From positions 1-5,672 of the forward strand of contig JAESTI010000321.1 of NCBI GenBank assembly GCA_016763665.1: DNA of 5,672 bases, given 5' to 3'. The position numbers and the translations under genes are program-made. The notes under the pieces were generated by a model. That model saw only the letters and a program-made list of their open reading frames with translations. It made no database searches and had not been told where the DNA came from. Positions 1-5,672 of this stretch are shown here, one piece after another. The first letter of the stretch is position 1. Each line of letters opens with the position of its first letter. The stretch comes from Bacteroidia bacterium. Lineage in GTDB: Bacteria; Bacteroidota; Bacteroidia; Flavobacteriales; NORP286.

Positions 1-1
1 A

Positions 2-2104
2 GTAAGTAAAAGCGATCAAGTGTTAGATTCTCTTAATAACCTGATTACAAATACAGGATCAGATACGGCTAAAGTTAGATTGTTAAATATTTTAAGTAGA
101 AAAATTAGAATTAATCAGTCTTCACTTGCTATTGAATCTGCATTTAATGCAATTGAGATAATCGAAAAAATTGAGCAGGAACAAAGCATCAATACAAATG
201 TCATAGAATTACTTAAGGCAAAATCATATGTTAATTGCGGAATGGCTTATTGGACCAAAGGTGCATATGATCAGGCATTAAAATATCTTAACAAAGCTTT
301 AGAAATTCATCAGAATTTGAATAATGAACAGGGTTTAGCTGATGTATATAATTACTTAGGTAATACATATTTGGGTAAGGCAAGTTATGATAAAGCTTTA
401 GATTATTATTATAAGTCATTAAGGTTATATGAGAAGTTAGAAGATCGGGAAGGGGTTGGAATATGTTATGGAAATATTGGCAATGTTTATTGGTCGCAGG
501 ATGAATATGATCAGGCACTGGAGTTTCATCTTAAATCATTGGATATTGATATTGAACGTGAAAATATCAATGGTATAACTATTTCTTATGGTAATATCGG
601 TATTATCCACATTTTAAAGGGAGATCTGGATACTGCACTTTTCTATTTACTGCAATCACTTGATGGTTATAAACAAATGGATGACAAGGGAGGAGTGGCT
701 TCAACATATAATAACCTTGCAGTAGTACAAAAGAAAAAGGGAGACATTTCTGGAGCGTTGAAATATTTATTTGAAGCATTAGAAATTGCACAAGAGATAG
801 ATAGTCAAATATTAATTGCTTCCACCTACAACAATATTGGTGACAACTATTCAAAAATGGGTGAAACAGAAATTGCAGTTAAGTACTTGAATTTGGGGAT
901 TGATTTGGCATTGAAAATGAAAGCTAAATATAATCTTCAAACATTGTACCATAGCCTTGCCACTGCATACGAGTATGCCGAAGATTATAAACTGGCTTAC
1001 AAATATTACCAGAAATATTCAGACTATTTAGACTCTGTTTATAATGAGGACAAAGCAGCTAAAATTGCTGACTTAAGAACAACATATGATCTGGAATCAA
1101 AAGAGAAAGAGATAGAAATACTTACAAAGGAAAATGAGATCAAGGCACTTCTTAACCTAAAGCAGGAGGCAGATTTACAAGAAAAGCAATATATCATTTT
1201 TGCGGTTATAGTATTCTTAGGCTTGGCAATGGCATTAGCATTTCTGTTGTACAATAGGTATCAAATTAAGGCTAAGGCCAATAACTTGTTGGAAGAAAAG
1301 AATCAGGAGATCAGCACTAAAAACAAACATATTACAGATAGCATTTCATATGCAAGCAGAATACAAACTGCCATTTTACCACCAATGAAGCAACTGAATA
1401 GCAGTTTACCTGATTCATTTGTCTTTTATAAGCAAAAAGAGATTGTGAGTGGAGATTTTTACTGGTTTACAAAATTATCTGATAATGAAGTTATTTTGGT
1501 GGTTTGTGATTGTACAGGTCATGGTGTTCCCGGAGCCTTTATGAGCATGATAGGAAATGACCTTTTGAATCAAAATGTACTGGAAAAGGGTATCACTGAT
1601 CCTTCGCAGATATTGAATAATTTACACTCAGGAGTGCGATTTGCTCTTCGACAAGAAGGTGCTGACTCAGAAGCAATGGACGGAATGGACATATCTTTAT
1701 GTAAAATAAATGTGCTAACTAAAAATATCGAATTTGCAGGAGCACATAGGCCTTTATGGATAATTAACAACGAAGCAGAGAATGGAAGTGAAAAATTGAG
1801 AATATTTAAAGGTGATAAAATTGGTGTTGGGGGCTTGGAAACTAAAGAACGAAACTTTAAAAATCAGGATATTGCAATTGATAATGGTGAAACTATTTAC
1901 ATGTTTTCTGACGGGTTTGCAGATCAATTTGGTGGTCCAAAGAATAAGAAATATAAAGCTGCCAACTTTAAAAAATTAATAACAACATTAAGTACCCTAT
2001 CAATTAATGATCAAAAAGAAAAATTGGAAACAGAGCTAAAAGCCTGGAGAGGAAACTATGAACAAACTGATGATATTACGGTCATAGGGTTTAAATTAAC
2101 GTGA
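2..2104 (+). CDS. TPR-repeat membrane protein with C-terminal SpoIIE/PP2C-type serine phosphatase domain (5' partial)
   Basis: A membrane-anchored sensor phosphatase. Numbering from the GTG at 20: TPRs cover about residues 71-344, an acidic/lysine-rich coiled coil 343-390, one membrane helix 391-411, a second short helical linker 412-445, and a SpoIIE-like PP2C domain about 446-694. The metal-binding motifs are intact: SGDFYW (Asp479), CDCTGHGVPGAFMS (Asp497), FSDGFADQFGG (Asp631) and QTDDITVIG (Asp684/685), so it should be an active Mn/Mg-dependent phosphatase acting on phosphoserine/threonine, for example an anti-anti-sigma-like partner. The frame is open to the left edge (V-S-K-S-D-Q precede the GTG), so the GTG is probably internal and a signal peptide is missing. 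With one, the TPRs would be periplasmic and the phosphatase cytoplasmic; that topology is inferred. It ends TGA, converging on the DUF5916 gene. The family is common in Bacteroidota; the substrate is unknown, and no partner gene is visible. Confidence 0.93.
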   Translation, partial: VSKSDQVLDSLNNLITNTGSDTAKVRLLNILSRKIRINQSSLAIESAFNAIEIIEKIEQEQSINTNVIELLKAKSYVNCGMAYWTKGAYDQALKYLNKALEIHQNLNNEQGLADVYNYLGNTYLGKASYDKALDYYYKSLRLYEKLEDREGVGICYGNIGNVYWSQDEYDQALEFHLKSLDIDIERENINGITISYGNIGIIHILKGDLDTALFYLLQSLDGYKQMDDKGGVASTYNNLAVVQKKKGDISGALKYLFEALEIAQEIDSQILIASTYNNIGDNYSKMGETEIAVKYLNLGIDLALKMKAKYNLQTLYHSLATAYEYAEDYKLAYKYYQKYSDYLDSVYNEDKAAKIADLRTTYDLESKEKEIEILTKENEIKALLNLKQEADLQEKQYIIFAVIVFLGLAMALAFLLYNRYQIKAKANNLLEEKNQEISTKNKHITDSISYASRIQTAILPPMKQLNSSLPDSFVFYKQKEIVSGDFYWFTKLSDNEVILVVCDCTGHGVPGAFMSMIGNDLLNQNVLEKGITDPSQILNNLHSGVRFALRQEGADSEAMDGMDISLCKINVLTKNIEFAGAHRPLWIINNEAENGSEKLRIFKGDKIGVGGLETKERNFKNQDIAIDNGETIYMFSDGFADQFGGPKNKKYKAANFKKLITTLSTLSINDQKEKLETELKAWRGNYEQTDDITVIGFKLT
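230..1051 (+). repeat. Seven tandem TPR-coding units, 120-nt period
   Basis: Within the phosphatase gene, seven consecutive tetratricopeptide units start at about residues 71, 111, 151, 191, 231, 271 and 311 (numbered from the GTG at 20), each exactly 40 residues, with no insertion or deletion between them. Recurrent positions are G-N-x-Y (Gly114, Gly154, Gly194, Gly274), the YDQAL/YDKAL helix-B motif (Tyr83, Tyr123, Tyr163) and a Leu/Ile near the unit end. The 40-residue length, rather than the classic 34, is known for TPR_12-type arrays found in signalling proteins. The protein repeats are diverged in DNA, so this is an old array rather than a recent expansion. The last unit (AYEYAEDYKLAYKYYQKY) is the most degenerate and runs into the coiled coil. 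The likely role is ligand or protein binding. Confidence 0.8.
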
Positions 2105-2154
2105 GTGCATAAATTCAATAATAGAGTATAGATAATCAATTGCTTACATGTTTT

Positions 2155-2253
2155 TATAGCACACTGATGACACGGATTACACTGATAATTACAGATAGAA
2201 TATGAATAAAGATCATTGTATATCTGCTAAATCAGTGTCATCTGTGTGCTATA
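2155..2253. repeat. Imperfect palindrome with CACNGAT sub-repeats; possible bidirectional terminator
   Basis: The left arm 2155-2177 and right arm 2231-2253 are inverted copies matching at 21 of 23 positions (mismatches at 2165/2243 and 2174/2234). A second inner pairing, CAGATA at 2192-2197 with TATCTG at 2221-2226, makes a two-stage hairpin. The arms consist of short units: the left reads CACTGAT, CACGGAT, CACTGAT, ACAGAT; the right, read on the - strand, gives CACAGAT, CACTGAT, GCAGAT. So the left arm appears to hold one unit more. The element lies between two convergent genes, 12 nt beyond the DUF5916 stop and 50 nt beyond the phosphatase stop, a position that suits transcription termination or mRNA 3'-end protection from both sides. 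Neither side has a proper U-tract, so a classical intrinsic terminator is not clear. It resembles a dispersed intergenic repeat type that I recall from Bacteroidota genomes; that is recollection, not a search result. Confidence 0.75.
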
Positions 2254-2265
2254 TGTTTGCTCATA

Positions 2266-4698
2266 CTACTTCTTCAAATACAAATAATCCAAATAATAGA
2301 GAATTTTTATGGATAATGTATTCGACTGGGGAGCAGTAACAACCCCTCTAAAATTTTCATAATAATTGCTAACTAATGCGTCTTGTTGATCAAGAATGGC
2401 ATTTTTCCAAACTAGATTGGCGGAGCTTCCGGGTGAAAATTCCCAGCTTAATATCCAATCAACATTAAATGCGTTAAAGCTGGTGTTTCTTTCTTCAGTG
2501 TATTCCGAAGGACCTAAATAACCATCTTCTTCTAATATGTGGTAAGAGTTATATTCTACAGTAGACCAATAATGCCTTAACCTGATGTCTAAGAATAATT
2601 TATTGGTGAAAATGTACTGTAATGAGATGGTTTGCGTAAATGTATTGACATCTCGTTTCCCGAAAATAATATTTCCTGAGGTATCAAAAGCAGCGAATCC
2701 CTCATTATTGGGTTTCATAATATATCGAAATCCATATATCATGGAGGCGTGGTTGTTGATCCTAAATCTTGGTTTAATACCAAAGCCAATTCTTTTTCTG
2801 TCACTATTAATATATAACCCGAGGTCAATGTTTCCATCAAGTGCAAATCTTTTTCTAAAATCAGAGGAAAACCAAAAGCCAATGTTATATCCAGCGGGTT
2901 GCTTGAAGTATCTACCGCTAACTCTTGGCTCATAATAGTCATAGGATTCAATGGGTTTAAAACCTCCCCATGTTCCTAAGCTAAGATAATTGGTCATTGT
3001 AGTATTTATATTTCCCCATAAACTGAAATTTGTAAATACGTTTGGACTGTAAAGCTGGCTGTAGTTTGCGCCAATAGAGGTGTAAAGATTCAGGAATTTC
3101 CAGAATTTCGTGTATTTATCATGATCAATATAAAGGTTATAATTAACTTCATTATTACTTCTAAGAAACCCCATGTCATTGGGATCATAAGTATCATTTT
3201 CAATATATTGGGAGATTCCGTATTTGGTGTTACCACCAATTTTATTTATAGACCAATTTGAATTGAATCCCAAGCTTAGTTTTTTTGAAGTTGAATCAAC
3301 CATTTCATAAACTTGGCTAACTGCAGTATTGCCCTCAAATGATAATGAATTTGCCTTATTATAGAATTCAAAATCTGTAGCTGTAACATTGGCATCCCGA
3401 CTCCCTGCCGACCTTGTAGTATTTGTATTAATAATACTAATAAAAGAACTGTTTTTAAGTGACTTATCAAAAACAATTAAATTGTAGTTCGTCAATGGCT
3501 CCGTCAATATTTTTCGCTCAGTGCCTTCAGCTTTTAAAATGGTGGCATAAGTATTCTTGCTTACGGCATTTAGAAATCCAAACCCAAAACCATTAGAAGT
3601 CCTTCCTGATATTTTTGTGGCATTATATAGGCTTGCATCTCTGGGATTATTGAGGATGGTTTCCCCATCGTTTAATTCACTTGATACGGAATAATACCCC
3701 TCTGGAATTCCTCCAATTCTTCTGGAGTAAAAAATACCTCCCCTTTTAAATAACTCGGTTCCTTCGGTAAAAAATGATCTGTTTTCCTGGTAATATATCT
3801 CAAAAGGGGAAAGGTTTAAGACTTCATTATCTGATTTGACTTGGCCAAAATCAGGGATCAGCATCATATCCAAAGTAAAACTTTCGTTCAGTCCGTATTT
3901 TAGATCCATGCCTCCATTAATAGACTGGGCATAATTGCTTTGTCCTGAAACGTTGTAAGGATAGTGATTAATGTAAGATGATACGTAAGGCGTAAAAGAC
4001 AAACGGGGAGGGGCTTTGATATCTGTTAATCCTGTTAGAATTCCAAACTGATTAATAAACCCGGAAATGGTTGGATCAATTTTATTCCAATAAGATGATT
4101 CACGTGTTCGTCTTATTTTTCTATAAAAATTTAAACCCCATGTTTGCTTTAGTTTTTCGGGAAACCTAAGAGCAGAATAGGGAATTTTCATTTCTGCGAA
4201 CCATCCTTCATTAGTGACACTTATTTCTGAATCCCAAACGGCATTCCATAAAATGTCTGTATTTCCTGATGTAAACTTAGCATCTCTTTGAACACCTGCT
4301 GCGGTTACGAAAAAACCAAATCCATTGATGTCATCATCAAATGTATCAAACATTACGCCGAATATGTCTGTATTACCCCATTGGTCACGTTTGCCTAATT
4401 CCCTTAGTACGCTGTCAGCAGAAACATCTTGCATGTGTGCACCTATATAGATTGCTTCATCATCATAAACTAATTTAACCTTGGTTCTCTGTGATGCCAT
4501 TTGCCCAAGATTTGGTTCCTTTTGAATAAAAACTGTGGCAATTGGTTTATTTCTCCATGCTTCTTCATCCAATTTGCCATCAATTTTAGGCGGAGAGCTA
4601 ATTCTTGTTGCCTGTAAAACTTGTTGAAAGTTTTGAGAGAAAGACATGCAATTTATGCTCAATAAAGAAATGAGAATAATGAATTTAAGGTTAAGCAC
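2266..4698 (-). CDS. Exported DUF5916 protein with N-terminal CBM9-like domain
   Basis: An 810-residue envelope protein. Residues 1-22 look like a Sec signal peptide: Lys5, hydrophobic 6-14, and likely cleavage after S-F-S before Gln22. Residues about 35-225 resemble the CBM9-like fold (PPKIDGKLDEEAWRN, YDDEAIYIGAHMQD, NEGWFAEMKIPYSALRF, WGLNFYRKIRR). From about 230 to the end it is rich in alternating amphipathic strands and carries the DUF5916 signature around 283-330 (DFGQVKSDNEV, YYQENRSFFTEG, LFKRGG, FYSRRIGG), ending in the usual ILYYLDYLYLKK. Length is normal for the family and the frame is intact. The molecular function is not established; an outer-membrane barrel that may bind or process a glycan is an inference. 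The start is GTG: no ATG exists in the open upstream frame, and the next Met (Met18) would remove the signal peptide. No Shine-Dalgarno is seen. It is single-gene, convergent with the phosphatase and divergent from the TIR gene. Confidence 0.93.
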   Translation of the reverse strand: MLNLKFIILISLLSINCMSFSQNFQQVLQATRISSPPKIDGKLDEEAWRNKPIATVFIQKEPNLGQMASQRTKVKLVYDDEAIYIGAHMQDVSADSVLRELGKRDQWGNTDIFGVMFDTFDDDINGFGFFVTAAGVQRDAKFTSGNTDILWNAVWDSEISVTNEGWFAEMKIPYSALRFPEKLKQTWGLNFYRKIRRTRESSYWNKIDPTISGFINQFGILTGLTDIKAPPRLSFTPYVSSYINHYPYNVSGQSNYAQSINGGMDLKYGLNESFTLDMMLIPDFGQVKSDNEVLNLSPFEIYYQENRSFFTEGTELFKRGGIFYSRRIGGIPEGYYSVSSELNDGETILNNPRDASLYNATKISGRTSNGFGFGFLNAVSKNTYATILKAEGTERKILTEPLTNYNLIVFDKSLKNSSFISIINTNTTRSAGSRDANVTATDFEFYNKANSLSFEGNTAVSQVYEMVDSTSKKLSLGFNSNWSINKIGGNTKYGISQYIENDTYDPNDMGFLRSNNEVNYNLYIDHDKYTKFWKFLNLYTSIGANYSQLYSPNVFTNFSLWGNINTTMTNYLSLGTWGGFKPIESYDYYEPRVSGRYFKQPAGYNIGFWFSSDFRKRFALDGNIDLGLYINSDRKRIGFGIKPRFRINNHASMIYGFRYIMKPNNEGFAAFDTSGNIIFGKRDVNTFTQTISLQYIFTNKLFLDIRLRHYWSTVEYNSYHILEEDGYLGPSEYTEERNTSFNAFNVDWILSWEFSPGSSANLVWKNAILDQQDALVSNYYENFRGVVTAPQSNTLSIKILYYLDYLYLKK

Positions 4699-4734
4699 TA
4701 AGTTTATAAATAGGTGAATTAAATAGTAATGAAA

Positions 4735-4742
4735 GTAAGATA
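4735..4742 (-). promoter_or_regulatory. Weak candidate -7 element for the DUF5916 gene
   Basis: Read on the - strand this is TATCTTAC, which matches the TA..TT core of the Bacteroidota TAnnTTTG element but not its last two bases. It would put the transcription start roughly 30 nt before the GTG start codon, a reasonable leader length. No TTG/TTTG is present at the expected 19-21 nt upstream, so this is only a candidate in an A/T-rich stretch. Confidence 0.25.
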
Positions 4743-4830
4743 AAAATAAATTGTGAAATAATAGTTTTTATGGGTTGCCAATCTTATATCAATAAAAGAG
4801 TACTTGTTGTCTTTTTTCTTTTTTCGAAAT

Positions 4831-4861
4831 TTTGTTTTTAACTGTTACCTTTTTATATTTA
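4831..4861 (+). promoter_or_regulatory. Bacteroidota-type promoter for the TIR gene
   Basis: TTTG at 4831-4834 and TATATTTA at 4854-4861 match the -33 TTTG and -7 TAnnTTTG elements of the Bacteroidota primary sigma factor, differing only in the final base, with a 19-nt spacer inside the usual 19-21 range. Transcription would start near 4868, giving a leader of about 20 nt before the ATG at 4890. A T-rich tract at 4811-4824 just upstream could act like an UP element. The ATG is preceded by an A-rich stretch (AATTAAAAACCAAA) and no Shine-Dalgarno, as is normal in this phylum. No operator-like inverted repeat is evident, so the gene may be expressed at a basal constitutive level. Confidence 0.6.
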
Positions 4862-4889
4862 CATTGATACATAATAATTAAAAACCAAA

Positions 4890-5672
4890 ATGCCTTCAGT
4901 TCTTCCTGCATATCAATTTGATGTTTTTGTCAGCTACCGTCATAACGAAGCAATTCTTGAATGGGTAAAAGAATTTTCCTCAAAACTGCAACAAGAATTA
5001 GACACCACTTTAAAGGAAAACCTATCAATTTATTATTACAACATAGAAACTGAAGGCAACCTTGCCTATCAGGAAATGGAGCAAGCTATAACCGAGAAGC
5101 TTAAGGCAGTAATATTTATTCCTATTATTTCTACAGGCTACTGTGATCCTAAGAAAGATGCATGGCTAAAGGAATTTATGACATTTAAGCAAATAGCTTC
5201 TAATGATGATATTGGATTAAACGTACAAGTTGGTAATGGTAATCAGCTAAGCAGGATATTACCGGTAATGATTAACCATGTAGAGCAAGGCGATATTAAG
5301 CAAATAGAGAATGAGATTGGTGGATTTATCAGATCCATTGATTTCATTTATGAAGGAATGGAAGGTGTTAACAGGCCTTTGCGTTCACGTGATGATGATG
5401 TGTTAGCAAGAAAATCTTCAACCTTATATAGAAATCAAATCAATAAAACTGCCAATGAAATATCTAAAACCATAAGGCAGGCAAAAGTGAAATTAGGAAT
5501 TGAGGTATCGGGCCAACCACAAGTATCAACAAAGGAAAAAGAACATACTAATACTTCATTGACTCCAACTGCAAACGGAGACGTGGCTAAACAAACTGTT
5601 TTCTTAGGATGGACTGCTGAAGATTGCATTGGAAAGAGAGATGAATTGGCATTGATCTTACAAAAAGCGGGA
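4890..5672 (+). CDS. TIR-domain protein with a second, truncated C-terminal alpha/beta domain (3' partial)
   Basis: The first 261 codons of a longer, cytoplasmic protein (no signal peptide or membrane segment). Residues about 8-165 form a TIR domain: strand A FDVFVSYR (10-17), strand B SIYYYN (46-51), strand C AVIFIPIIS (73-81), then YCDPKKDAW, with Trp92 and Glu95 in the W..E motif where TIR NADases carry the catalytic glutamate, and SRILPVMI (121-128). The ending IENEIGGFIRSIDFIY and GVNRPL is typical of a Bacteroidota TIR family. A helical stretch follows (176-202, LYRNQINKTANEISKTI), then a polar Thr/Lys/Pro linker (208-231). From about 236 a new domain begins: TVFLGWTAED..GKRDELALILQKAG, a beta strand plus helix like the start of DUF4062/TIR-like conflict domains. 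TIR proteins of bacteria commonly cleave NAD+ in anti-phage defence; that role here is inferred from family. ATG at 4890 is chosen because the domain starts directly after it and the promoter lies 29 nt upstream. The rest of the gene is outside the window. Confidence 0.9.
   Translation, partial: MPSVLPAYQFDVFVSYRHNEAILEWVKEFSSKLQQELDTTLKENLSIYYYNIETEGNLAYQEMEQAITEKLKAVIFIPIISTGYCDPKKDAWLKEFMTFKQIASNDDIGLNVQVGNGNQLSRILPVMINHVEQGDIKQIENEIGGFIRSIDFIYEGMEGVNRPLRSRDDDVLARKSSTLYRNQINKTANEISKTIRQAKVKLGIEVSGQPQVSTKEKEHTNTSLTPTANGDVAKQTVFLGWTAEDCIGKRDELALILQKAG

Noticed and set aside
20..22. GTG at 20 as the true start of the phosphatase gene
   Set aside because: The same frame is open to the left edge with plausible polar residues (V-S-K-S-D-Q) before it, there is no signal peptide after the GTG although the protein has a membrane helix and a sensor-like N-terminal part, and no ribosome-binding or promoter context can be seen. 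The gene is treated as 5' partial.
1039..1254. - strand open frame of 71 codons opposite the coiled-coil/membrane segment of the phosphatase gene
   Set aside because: Its serine/phenylalanine-rich translation is the expected shadow of glutamate/lysine-rich codons on the other strand; no independent signal.
2161..2197. CACNGAT units considered as a small CRISPR-like array
   Set aside because: Units are only about 7 nt with 2-5 nt between them, far below CRISPR repeat and spacer sizes, and are arranged in a palindrome; no cas gene is present.
2155..2253. Classical intrinsic terminator or IS terminal inverted repeats
   Set aside because: No U-tract follows the stem on either strand, the loop of about 53 nt is too long for a standard terminator, and there is no transposase or target-site duplication visible around the arms. 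It is kept as a repeat with a possible termination role.
2202..2339. Short + strand reading frame (45 codons) beginning ATGAATAAAGAT inside the palindrome
   Set aside because: It runs through the right arm and then antisense into the 3' end of the DUF5916 gene, has no recognisable domain and no promoter. It may be a remnant of an element but is not supported as a gene.
2585..2935. + strand open frame of 116 codons opposite the DUF5916 gene
   Set aside because: It lies wholly antisense to a well-supported domain-bearing gene, its composition mirrors the beta-strand pattern of the other strand, and it shows no family resemblance or start signals.
4648..4662. Lipoprotein signal (lipobox L-S-I-N-C) in the DUF5916 protein
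   Set aside because: Asn directly before the Cys is a poor lipobox residue and a normal signal peptidase I site follows a few residues later; not annotated as a lipoprotein.
5435..5629. - strand open frame of 64 codons opposite the TIR gene linker, considered as an antitoxin-like antisense gene
   Set aside because: It has no promoter-like sequence and no recognisable domain, and sits in the low-complexity linker region where chance open frames are likely.

Overview
The window looks like a low-GC chromosomal segment from a member of the Bacteroidota, possibly Cytophagales-like; I would not go below phylum with confidence. Four things point there: a TPR / membrane helix / SpoIIE-type phosphatase protein, a secreted DUF5916 protein with a CBM9-like N-terminus, start regions that are A/T-rich and lack a Shine-Dalgarno sequence, and a good match to the Bacteroidota TTTG / TAnnTTTG promoter upstream of the last gene.

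Layout. (1) From the left edge to 2104, + strand: the 3' part of a sensor-phosphatase gene. It encodes seven TPRs in strict 40-residue register, a coiled coil, one membrane helix and a complete PP2C/SpoIIE catalytic domain. Its N-terminus, presumably a signal peptide, lies outside the window. (2) 2105-2265: a 161-bp intergenic gap between convergent genes. It holds a large imperfect palindrome (2155-2253) whose arms are built from short CACNGAT units. (3) 2266-4698, - strand: an 810-residue exported protein, CBM9-like domain followed by a DUF5916 beta-strand-rich domain, probably in the outer membrane. (4) 4699-4889: a 191-bp divergent intergenic region with a convincing promoter for the right-hand gene and only a weak candidate for the left-hand one. 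(5) From 4890 to the right edge, + strand: the first 261 codons of a TIR-domain protein. It has a linker and then the beginning of a second, different alpha/beta domain cut off by the window end.

The three genes are separate transcription units and nothing in the sequence shows that they work together. The first is probably a housekeeping-type signalling protein and the second an envelope protein. The TIR gene is the accessory, possibly defence-related, element. It may be the first gene of a system that continues to the right, so the part most worth following lies just beyond the window. No tRNA, rRNA, CRISPR array, transposase or integrase was seen.
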